From positions 1 through 6,565 of the forward strand of contig JBDRAU010000020.1 of the NCBI GenBank assembly GCA_043823315.1: 6,565 nt of DNA, read 5' to 3'. The position numbers and the translations under genes were made by a program. This stretch comes from JBDRAU01 sp043823315. GTDB taxonomy: Bacteria; Patescibacteriota; UBA1384; DTJR01. The notes beneath the pieces were generated by a model. It was not told where the DNA came from and did no database searches. It saw only the letters and a list, made by a program, of their open reading frames with translations. This document shows, one piece after another, positions 1 to 4,957 of the stretch (the first letter of the stretch is position 1; each line of letters starts with the position of its first letter).

Positions 1-2
1 GT

Positions 3-1112
3 TTAGTCTGCGTTAGTCTGCGCTAGCATTTCGTAGAGCTCTTTTGTCTTTTTAACCATCACTTCTTCGGAAAATTTTTTACGGATCCTGTCTTTGGCTT
101 TTTGGCCCATTTCACTTCGCAGTTTATCGTCATCAATATAGCGCAGAATCGCGTCTTTGATTTGTTCTTTATTTTTTGCCTCCACCATAATTCCAGCATC
201 ATCAACCAGTTCGGAAAGCGCCGGGATTCTAGAAGCAATGACGGGCAAACCAACTGCCATCGCTTCAGCCAGCGCCAAGCCGAATGACTCGGAAATTGAG
301 CAGTTTATAAAAATCGTAAAGTGTTGATAGCGTTCCTTGAGGTCTTCAACCCGACCTGGAAAACTGACCAGCTCGTTAATGTTGCGATGTTTTGCGACCA
401 TTTCCTCGAGATTTTTTTTAAGCGGTCCTTCGCCGATAATCTGCAAGTAGATATTCAAATCAGGCCGCTCTAGCTTCAAAAGATAGAACGCTTTAATTAT
501 CATCCGATAATTTTTTTGATCATTGAGCGAGCCGACGCATCCCAAAATCATCGGAGCGGTATCGGGCTTTTTGATCGGGCTTATTTCGAGGTATTCTCTG
601 CCAACGCCATTTGGAATAAGAGCGATTTTTTTCTTTTCAAAGCCCTCTGAAATTAAAAAGTCGCGAACTGCTTTTGAGACGGCAATAATTTTGTCGGCGT
701 AGCGGGAGAGAAACTTGAGTCCTCTTTTTTGTAATTGCTCGTAAGCGAGACTGGGAAGATGATAATTTTGGGTCCAAAGATGCTCGGTGTAAACTTTTTT
801 AATGTCTTTCAGATTTCTGGTGGCGATTAGGCCAAGCCACGTGCCGCGCGTGCCGTGGCAGTGGATGATGTCGGGCTTAAAGGATGTTACAATCTCTCTG
901 ATTTGCGAAGAGGATTTACGGTCAAATGGCCCGCGCATCAAAACCGTCTTAAAATTGATTTTTTCCTCTTCGAGCTTTTTGGTGAACGGTCCGTTGGGGC
1001 AGATAACTAAAAATTCGCAATCCTTACTTTGGATTGCTTTGATGATTTGCAGAGCGTGGATCGGCGCTCCTGTCAGCGTCGCATCTCCTAAAATGAGGAC
1101 GATTTTTTTCAT
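3..1112 (-). CDS. GT4-like family glycosyltransferase (GT-B fold)
   Basis: A 369-residue protein that probably transfers a sugar from a nucleotide donor to an envelope or exopolysaccharide acceptor in the cytoplasm or at the inner membrane face. The N-terminal Rossmann half (about 1-180) starts MKKIVLILGD and carries a HCHGTRG segment (85-91) typical of GT4 enzymes. The linker IPNGV (166-170) leads into the donor-binding half, with GEGP (227-230), the SFPGRVEDL loop (250-258) and the retaining-enzyme E-x7-E motif (E275 and E283 in ESFGLALAE). No signal peptide or membrane helix is visible and the length is normal for the family. The start ATG overlaps the gltX stop as ATGA, so translation is probably coupled. 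No SD is seen before it. Sugar and acceptor cannot be predicted, and the family call is much safer than any pathway. Confidence 0.92.
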   Translation of the reverse strand: MKKIVLILGDATLTGAPIHALQIIKAIQSKDCEFLVICPNGPFTKKLEEEKINFKTVLMRGPFDRKSSSQIREIVTSFKPDIIHCHGTRGTWLGLIATRNLKDIKKVYTEHLWTQNYHLPSLAYEQLQKRGLKFLSRYADKIIAVSKAVRDFLISEGFEKKKIALIPNGVGREYLEISPIKKPDTAPMILGCVGSLNDQKNYRMIIKAFYLLKLERPDLNIYLQIIGEGPLKKNLEEMVAKHRNINELVSFPGRVEDLKERYQHFTIFINCSISESFGLALAEAMAVGLPVIASRIPALSELVDDAGIMVEAKNKEQIKDAILRYIDDDKLRSEMGQKAKDRIRKKFSEEVMVKKTKELYEMLAQTNAD

Positions 1113-2482
1113 TTTATTAATTTTAGGGCTTCGTTGATTCTCTTCAGCGATTTGTCTTTGTCTAGAGCAAGCAGAAGTTCAACTGGCGAAGGCGATTTTT
1201 CTTCGCCCGAAAGGGCGACTCTGACTGGCCAGAAAACATCGCCGTTTGTTAGATTGTTCTCGCTGACAACTTGTTCGAGCGTTGTTTGCAATTTTTCCTC
1301 GCTCCAATCGTTTAATTTTTGCAGCTCTTCCGATGCTTTTTCGAGCCCTTGTTTGGTTTTTTGTTTGTCGGATTTTTTGAAAATCAAAAGTTCACCTTGA
1401 TATTCCGGCTCCTTACGTAATTTCTTGATGTAATCAGCCATTTCCTGAAGAGTTTTAAATCCACCTCTACCGATAAGCTCGAGCTCGCTCGCCGAAACTT
1501 CATCTAATCCCCATGACTTTAATACGTTCGAATTGTTAGTTTTAAGCTTTAGATAATACTGATTAAAATGATCGAGTTTATTGATGTCAAAAACGGCCGG
1601 AGCTTTGTTGACCTGTTCCAAATCAAACTTTCCTGCGAGCTCTTTGAGAGGGAAGAATTCTTCGTTGGTTTTCGGATTCCAGCCCAGAAGCGCCATAAAG
1701 TTAACAAGCGCCTCGGGCAAATAACCCATTTTGCGATATTCCAAAATCCCGACTGCTCCATCGCGCTTGGAAAGTTTGCCGTGAGTGGGGGACAAAATTA
1801 CCGGCAGATGAGCATATTCTGGCGCTTTAAAACCGAGCATTTTATTTAACAAAATGTGTTTTGGCGTCGACGGAAGCCATTCTTCGGCGCGGATGACATG
1901 AGTGATTTTCATTTCGTTATCGTCAATAACGTGTGCCAGATGATAGGTGGGAAAACCGTCCGATTTTAGAATAATCTGATCGTCAATTGTGCTTGAATCA
2001 AACTTGACTTTTCCCCTGACAAGATCGTCAAGAGTAATCTTCTTTCCCTCGGGGATTTTCATCCTTATAACGCAATTATCCTCAAACGGTAGTTTAAGAT
2101 CGCGGCAATGCTTGTCGTACATCGGCTGAAGTTTTTTGGCCTTTTGCTCCTCGCGAACTTTTTCAAGCCGCTCCTTCGAGCAGTTGCAAACATAGGCTTT
2201 TTTCTCATCAACTAGCTTCAACGCTGCTTTTTTGTAGATTTCGAGACGGGTGGATTGGATCATCGGATTATCAAGATTTTCGGGAGTTACCCCAAGCCAT
2301 GAAAGCGCCTCTTTTATAACTTCGATCGATTTTTCGTCGTGGCGCTCTCGGTCTGTGTCCTCAATTCTTAGCAAAAATTCCCCGCCATTTTTTTTGGCAA
2401 ATAAATATGCAAACAGAGCAGATCTGATATTTCCGATATGAGGATCTCCGGTGGGCGAGGGAGCGAAACGGGTACGTATCAT
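1109..2482 (-). CDS. gltX: Glutamyl-tRNA synthetase (GluRS)
   Basis: Class I aminoacyl-tRNA synthetase that charges tRNA-Glu, and possibly tRNA-Gln if an amidotransferase is present (not visible here). The 457-residue protein shows the N-terminal RFAPSPTGDPHIGN block, with the HIGH-class signature as HIGN (15-18), then LRIEDTD (38-44). The KMSKS-class loop is KLSKR (236-240), and FWPVRVALSG (417-426) lies in the anticodon-binding half. C99, C101, Y122 and C126 form a C-x-C...Y-x3-C arrangement like the zinc site of the GluRS/YadB family. The protein is a little shorter than many bacterial homologues (roughly 460-490), with a compact region around 310-360. The ATG is preceded directly by an AT-rich tandem repeat with no SD. 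The downstream glycosyltransferase overlaps it by 4 bp. Confidence 0.98.
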   Translation of the reverse strand: MIRTRFAPSPTGDPHIGNIRSALFAYLFAKKNGGEFLLRIEDTDRERHDEKSIEVIKEALSWLGVTPENLDNPMIQSTRLEIYKKAALKLVDEKKAYVCNCSKERLEKVREEQKAKKLQPMYDKHCRDLKLPFEDNCVIRMKIPEGKKITLDDLVRGKVKFDSSTIDDQIILKSDGFPTYHLAHVIDDNEMKITHVIRAEEWLPSTPKHILLNKMLGFKAPEYAHLPVILSPTHGKLSKRDGAVGILEYRKMGYLPEALVNFMALLGWNPKTNEEFFPLKELAGKFDLEQVNKAPAVFDINKLDHFNQYYLKLKTNNSNVLKSWGLDEVSASELELIGRGGFKTLQEMADYIKKLRKEPEYQGELLIFKKSDKQKTKQGLEKASEELQKLNDWSEEKLQTTLEQVVSENNLTNGDVFWPVRVALSGEEKSPSPVELLLALDKDKSLKRINEALKLIK

Positions 2483-2485
2483 AGC

Positions 2486-2520
2486 TTAAAAGTTAAAAAG
2501 TTAAAAAGTTTATAAAGTTT
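2486..2520. repeat. AT-rich tandem repeat, left flank of the S23 gene
   Basis: Tandem units read TTAAAAG, TTAAAAAG, TTAAAAAG, TTTATAAAG. The 16 bases at 2505-2520 are the inverse complement, with two mismatches, of 2871-2886 on the other side of the S23 gene. The repeat supplies the last codons and stop of the S23 gene and occupies the space right before the gltX start codon. Confidence 0.8.
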
Positions 2521-2854
2521 TTATTAACCCGGACAACATTTTGGAAATTGTCAAGGATTGATTATACATGTCATCAAATTGCTTTTTTGAAATATATTTT
2601 AACCTTAATGCAACATATAGCATTGATCGTACTTCACCAGCTGAACCTTTTGAAATGTAGAGAAATTGCTTGAATTCTTTATTGCCCTTACGCTCGAAGC
2701 CCTCCGCGATGTTATTCATTATCGAGATAGCTGCCCGCTGGATCTGATCTCGGAAAGAATAATCCCGATTCTTCGACATGATCTTATAAACACTAATAAC
2801 TAGCTCACCGGCTTTTTGCCATGCAACAATATCTTCGAATTTGGTAAATTTCAT
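2510..2854 (-). CDS. Four-helix-bundle protein, S23 / 23S rRNA intervening-sequence family
   Basis: A 114-residue, all-helical protein of the family first found in 23S rRNA intervening sequences and related to the Avd accessory protein of diversity-generating retroelements. Family marks are FEDIVAWQKA (6-15) in helix 1, DQIQRAA...NNIAEGFER (36-55) in helix 2, FLYISKGSAGEVRSML (64-79) in helix 3, and a C-terminal helix at about 92-112. Length is typical. Family members usually form oligomers and their cellular role is not settled. No 23S rRNA, reverse transcriptase or variable repeat is seen here, so neither classical context applies. It lies between yraN (46-nt gap) and gltX (27-nt gap), flanked by inverted AT-rich repeats. 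The start has only a weak purine run (GAGAAAAAA) as a ribosome site. It reads as an insertion into a housekeeping neighbourhood. Confidence 0.93.
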   Translation of the reverse strand: MKFTKFEDIVAWQKAGELVISVYKIMSKNRDYSFRDQIQRAAISIMNNIAEGFERKGNKEFKQFLYISKGSAGEVRSMLYVALRLKYISKKQFDDMYNQSLTISKMLSGLIKTL

Positions 2855-2864
2855 TTTTTCTCTA

Positions 2865-2903
2865 CTTGATGAACTTTATGAACTTTCTGACTTGATAAAC
2901 TTA
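2865..2903. repeat. AT-rich 9-mer tandem repeat, right flank of the S23 gene
   Basis: Successive units are CTTGATGAA, CTTTATGAA, CTTTCTGA, CTTGATAAA, then CTTA, which contains the yraN stop codon. The core at 2871-2886 is an imperfect inverted copy (14 of 16 positions) of 2505-2520. Together the two blocks behave like terminal inverted repeats around the S23 gene. Confidence 0.75.
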
Positions 2904-3263
2904 GTTGTCCTCGACAGCGTTTACAAAGTGTTTGATTTCCGGTTTTTTTCCTGACAAATCAACCGATATTATATCGATTCTGATTGTTTTTGAAGGGTAC
3001 TCTTTTTGAAGCTCTCTGGCAAGAGACAGGAGCTTGTTTTTCTTGAAATAATTAACCATCTCGAAACCTTCGCCAAAAGATTTGGTTGACTTTGTTTTGA
3101 CTTCAACTATCACTATATCATTTTTTAAAATTCCCGGCGTGCGGGCCAAAATGTCGATCTCGCCGAGGTGATTCTCTTTATTTTGCTCGAGGATTTTGTA
3201 GCGGTTTTTCTTTAGGAATTTAACCGCCAAGTCCTCGCCCAAATTGCCGGTTTCTCGTGTCAT
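2901..3263 (-). CDS. yraN: YraN-family (UPF0102) nuclease-fold protein
   Basis: A 120-residue protein of the YraN/UPF0102 family, which has a restriction-endonuclease-like fold related to Holliday-junction resolvases. Its physiological role is poorly defined. The family pattern is complete: N-terminal GNLGEDLAVKFL (6-17), GEID (34-37), VEVKTK (53-58), FGEGFEMV (63-70) and RIDIISVDL (95-103). D37, E54 and K56 match the D...E-x-K catalytic arrangement of PD-(D/E)XK enzymes, so the active site looks intact. Length is standard. A TATAAT box sits six bases before the ATG. A possible SD, AAGG, is about 12 bases away, too far to be convincing. The stop codon lies in the AT-rich tandem repeat that precedes the S23 gene. 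Confidence 0.95.
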   Translation of the reverse strand: MTRETGNLGEDLAVKFLKKNRYKILEQNKENHLGEIDILARTPGILKNDIVIVEVKTKSTKSFGEGFEMVNYFKKNKLLSLARELQKEYPSKTIRIDIISVDLSGKKPEIKHFVNAVEDN

Positions 3264-3269
3264 GAATTC

Positions 3270-3275
3270 ATTATA
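3270..3275 (-). promoter_or_regulatory. Candidate -10 box for yraN (possible leaderless start)
   Basis: On the minus strand TATAAT lies six bases upstream of the yraN ATG, so a normal start point would fall on or next to the A of the start codon. No good -35 is seen, because the upstream DNA is the AT-rich tandem repeat. The call rests on one hexamer. Confidence 0.35.
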
Positions 3276-3276
3276 C

Positions 3277-3312
3277 CTTATGAACTTTAAAAACTTTATA
3301 CTTTATGAACTT
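3277..3312. repeat. AT-rich tandem repeat upstream of yraN
   Basis: Units are CTTATGAA, CTTTAAAAA, CTTTATA, CTTTATGAA, CTT, the same unit and orientation as at 2865-2903. This is the third block of this repeat family within about 800 bases. It separates the minus-strand yraN gene from the plus-strand unit that begins at the next promoter. Confidence 0.75.
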
Positions 3313-3316
3313 GCCC

Positions 3317-3345
3317 TTGTATTCAAGCGCATTTTTTGCTAAATT
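3317..3345 (+). promoter_or_regulatory. Sigma70-like extended -10 promoter of unit A
   Basis: TTGTAT (3317-3322), a 17-base spacer, then TAAATT (3340-3345) preceded by TGC, giving an extended -10. Transcription would start near 3352, leaving a leader of about 38 bases before the first small gene. The -35 is weak (3 of 6 consensus bases) and the extended -10 compensates. Confidence 0.5.
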
Positions 3346-3389
3346 TAACCGCTACGGATTATGACTGAACCTTGAAAGGAAGGTGCCTT

Positions 3390-3665
3390 ATGGATTTGTT
3401 AATGAAGTTCCTCGGATTTCTGATCGTTGCCCTCCCGATTGCTATCTGGTGCGGCATCGGCTTCGACAAATGGTCACGGGATTGCGCGAGCGGACAACGA
3501 TCTGTAGTTCACCCTGTGCATCCATATATCCTCGCTGGACCGCTTATGTATGTCAATTGGCGGCCGGTGGTTCAGGGCTGTTGCTATGTGTTGTTGCTTC
3601 TGTTTTGCGGGTATCGGGCAGTCACCACACGCGATATCTTCGATCTTAGCAAGATACGACAATGA
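3390..3665 (+). CDS. Orphan small membrane protein, two predicted helices
   Basis: A 91-residue product that I do not recognise. ATG 3390 is preferred because the SD AAGGAAGG (3376-3383) lies six bases upstream. A TTG further upstream (3372) would fall inside the SD region. Two hydrophobic stretches are likely membrane helices: about 4-24 (ending in a WCGIG segment) and about 60-76 (VVQGCCYVLLLLFCGY). Between them is a polar, proline- and histidine-containing loop with HPVHPY (41-46). Five cysteines (21, 32, 64, 65, 73) lie in or near the helices. Base composition is higher in GC than the surrounding housekeeping genes and the strand is opposite. It is first of three small genes under one promoter, and its stop overlaps the SD of the next. 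A real gene is supported by promoter, SD and coupling, not by homology. Confidence 0.55.
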   Translation: MDLLMKFLGFLIVALPIAIWCGIGFDKWSRDCASGQRSVVHPVHPYILAGPLMYVNWRPVVQGCCYVLLLLFCGYRAVTTRDIFDLSKIRQ

Positions 3666-3672
3666 GGTGAAG

Positions 3673-3765
3673 ATGAGCCGATCGTTTAAGGGAAGTCGGA
3701 ACGATAAGAAGAAAAAGAGGGAGGAGTGGGAAGATCGGGGCAAGAAGCTTCAGGGCAAGAAGTAG
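3673..3765 (+). CDS. Orphan 30-residue highly charged basic peptide
   Basis: A 30-codon gene starting at ATG 3673, with the SD GAGGTGA (3664-3670) overlapping the stop codon of the preceding gene, so translation is probably coupled. The peptide is almost entirely polar: MSRSFKGSRN, a KKKKREEWE core and a GKKLQGKK end. It has no hydrophobic segment and is strongly basic, as expected for an RNA- or ribosome-binding peptide, though that is only a composition argument. I recognise no family. The small size makes chance possible. The SD and its exact fit between two neighbours on the same strand are the evidence that it is translated. Confidence 0.45.
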   Translation: MSRSFKGSRNDKKKKREEWEDRGKKLQGKK

Positions 3766-3806
3766 CAGCATAACCAGCAACTTCCCGTATGGGAGGAGGT
3801 GAAAGG

Positions 3807-3995
3807 ATGCTAGCATCAAGATTTTCCGACCAACAGCTACAGGAGATGTACCGGAAAAGCTATGATGCTTACCGGTATCGCCTCGTCGGCCATCGGACAC
3901 CGTGCATGGGTTACCCAAACACTACAGTGCATGCTGCAACACTATGCCGGAGTATTCAAACCTCACTGATGCGTCCAGATGCCGATAGTGACTAG
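3807..3995 (+). CDS. Orphan 62-residue protein, third gene of unit A
   Basis: Starts at ATG 3807, four bases after AGGAGGTGA (3794-3802), a full-length match to the 16S anti-SD. An ATG at 3789 in the same frame overlaps this SD and is unlikely to be the true start. The product begins with a helical, charged segment (SDQQLQEMYRKSYDAYRYR, about 7-25) and continues into a less regular part with C33 and C47. There is no signal peptide or membrane helix, and no family is recognised. It follows the 30-codon gene by 41 bases and precedes an 18-base pure G/C tract and a strong terminator. The near-perfect SD is the strongest argument that this is expressed. Confidence 0.5.
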   Translation: MLASRFSDQQLQEMYRKSYDAYRYRLVGHRTPCMGYPNTTVHAATLCRSIQTSLMRPDADSD

Positions 3996-3997
3996 CT

Positions 3998-4015
3998 CCC
4001 GGCCGGCCGCGGCCG
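3998..4015. other. 18-base pure G/C tract with palindromic core
   Basis: From 3998 to 4015 every base is G or C, with GGCCGGCC at 4001-4008 and the 12-base perfect palindrome CGGCCGCGGCCG at 4004-4015. Its CGGCC segments could pair with GGCCG at 4030-4034, which also forms the left foot of the terminator stem, so alternative folds are possible. Confidence 0.6.
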
Positions 4016-4028
4016 AAAGGTAAGACAG

Positions 4029-4072
4029 GGGCCGTTGTGTTTCCGGATGATCGGAAACATGGCGGCCCTTTT
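4029..4072 (+). terminator. Strong intrinsic terminator of unit A
   Basis: Left arm 4029-4045 and right arm 4052-4068 form a continuous 17-bp stem if three central G-U pairs are allowed, with the six-base loop GATGAT. It is followed by TTTT, then GTATTTTA. It lies 33 bases after the stop of the 62-codon gene and closes the plus-strand unit before the converging rplS transcript. Confidence 0.85.
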
Positions 4073-4091
4073 GTATTTTAAAGAAAAAATC

Positions 4092-4123
4092 TATACAAAT
4101 ACGTCGATCGTGAATATTGTATA
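4092..4123. other. 32-bp symmetric dyad between two convergent terminators
   Basis: TATACAA (4092-4098), six bases, the palindrome CGATCG (4105-4110), six bases, then TTGTATA (4117-4123). The arms are exact inverse complements, placed symmetrically around the central hexamer. It could be a protein-binding site, but no regulator or neighbouring promoter points to a role. Confidence 0.45.
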
Positions 4124-4138
4124 ACATTTGAACCTATT

Positions 4139-4157
4139 AAAAAAACGCCTTGCGGCG
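4139..4157 (-). terminator. Intrinsic terminator of the rpmA-rplS unit
   Basis: On the minus strand CGCC, GCAA (a GNRA tetraloop), GGCG, then seven T residues. The stem is short (4 bp, 4146-4149 with 4154-4157) but GC-only and tightly capped. It is 83 bases beyond the rplS stop, after the palindromic repeat. Seven T residues on the plus-strand side (4159-4165) could make it work in both directions. Confidence 0.7.
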
Positions 4158-4163
4158 ATTTTT

Positions 4164-4236
4164 TTGTGTCATCCTCGACTCGAATGAAATTAGAGATCGG
4201 GGATCTAGATTCCGGATCAAGTCCGGAATGACACAA
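4164..4236. repeat. Dispersed palindromic repeat with TTGTGTCAT/ATGACACAA ends
   Basis: A 73-base element with perfect 9-bp terminal inverted repeats (4164-4172 and 4228-4236). Inside are a second inverted repeat (ATTCCGG 4209-4215 with CCGGAAT 4223-4229, loop ATCAAGT) and a third (AGATC 4194-4198 with GATCT 4202-4206). Read on the minus strand it would encode VIPDLIRN, the hallmark peptide of a repeat family scattered through many bacterial genomes. It starts a few bases after the rplS stop and may act as a 3'-end stabiliser. Confidence 0.75.
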
Positions 4237-4239
4237 ATA

Positions 4240-4950
4240 TTATTTTTCTTCGGTTTTCTTGTTTTCCTTGTCCAGCGGAGCTTTCTTGTCGTCCGTAGCT
4301 TTAGTAGAGGATGAAGCGGAGTCTGATTCTGGTTTTTCCTGTTTTGCTTTTTCTTCTGGTTCGGTTGCTTCTTTTGTGACATTTGCTTTTGGCTGGTCAG
4401 CTTTCCCGACGCTTCCTCCGACGCTCTTGTCGGAGCTCCGATCATTTATCGTCGGAACGGTCGGGACTCCGACATCAGCCTTCGGCTGTTCGTCGGAGCT
4501 TTCATCTAAATTATCTGCTTCCTCGGCAGCTTTCTCAATTGCAATCTGCTCTGGATCTTTTTCTATCTTTTCAGGAGCAACATCTTCCCAAACAGCTTTG
4601 TCATCTTTTTCTTTTTTCAAACGATTGGCGCGCTTACCGATAAGATCTCTAACATAAAATAGCTTTGCTCGACGAACCTTGGCGGATTTTAATTTTTCGA
4701 TTTTGACAATCGAAGGCAAGTGAAGCGGGAAGCCCTTTTCAACCCCAACGCCGAGGGAAATTCTGCGAACAGTGAATGATCCGTTGATTCCACGGCCGTG
4801 TTGGGTTTTGATCACCAGACCCTCAAAAATCTGAATTCTCTCTTTGGCGCCCTCTTTGATTTTTTGGTGAACCCTAACTCTGTCTCCGGCGCAAAGCTCG
4901 GGGACATTTTTTTTGACTTGATAGTGTTCGTGAGTTAATTGTGGACTCAT
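4240..4950 (-). CDS. rplS: Ribosomal protein L19 with a long C-terminal extension
   Basis: Large-subunit protein L19, which lies at the interface with the small subunit. Residues 1-113 cover the whole family: VPELCAGDRVRVHQKIKEG (16-34), IQIFEGLVI (39-47), FTVRRIS (59-65), GVGVEKGFPLHLPS (67-80), KVRRAKLFYVRDL (91-103) and GKRANRL (105-111). Normal bacterial L19 is about 115 residues. This one has 236, with a further 120 residues of low-complexity tail rich in Lys, Glu, Asp and Ser. Residues about 151-183 are unlike the rest of the tail (SSDEQPKADVGVPTVPTIND and on) and are encoded by a palindromic DNA block. It follows rpmA by 7 bases with no clear SD, suggesting cotranscription and coupling. 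Confidence 0.97.
   Translation of the reverse strand: MSPQLTHEHYQVKKNVPELCAGDRVRVHQKIKEGAKERIQIFEGLVIKTQHGRGINGSFTVRRISLGVGVEKGFPLHLPSIVKIEKLKSAKVRRAKLFYVRDLIGKRANRLKKEKDDKAVWEDVAPEKIEKDPEQIAIEKAAEEADNLDESSDEQPKADVGVPTVPTINDRSSDKSVGGSVGKADQPKANVTKEATEPEEKAKQEKPESDSASSSTKATDDKKAPLDKENKKTEEK
4404..4498. repeat. Palindromic repeat block embedded in rplS
   Basis: Eight copies of a TCCGAC/GTCGGA-type word, alternating in orientation, lie within 95 bases. A large imperfect palindrome runs from TCCCGAC (4404-4410) to GTCGGGA (4460-4466), centred near the perfect 12-mer TCGGAGCTCCGA (4431-4442). A second hairpin pairs CTCCGAC (4467-4473) with GTCGGAG (4492-4498) and contains CAGCC-TTC-GGCTG (4476-4488). 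The block stays in frame and encodes L19 tail residues about 151-183. Confidence 0.75.
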
Positions 4951-4957
4951 GATTGGT

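Noticed and set aside
2486..3312. CRISPR-like array from the AT-rich repeats
   Set aside because: Units are 7-9 bases, directly adjacent and degenerate, without spacers or cas genes. They are simple tandem repeats.
4111..4135. Possible dif-like XerCD site around TGTATA
   Set aside because: The central hexamer is reminiscent of dif, but the flanking half-sites lack the TTATG-type right arm, so the match is not better than chance.
4137..4445. Minus-strand frame of 102 codons containing VIPDLIRN
   Set aside because: It is the palindromic repeat plus an out-of-frame reading of the rplS tail. It has no SD and lies largely inside rplS.
4259..4657. Plus-strand serine/phenylalanine-rich frame of 132 codons
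   Set aside because: It is the antisense shadow of the low-complexity Lys/Glu/Ser tail of L19, and no promoter or ribosome site precedes it.
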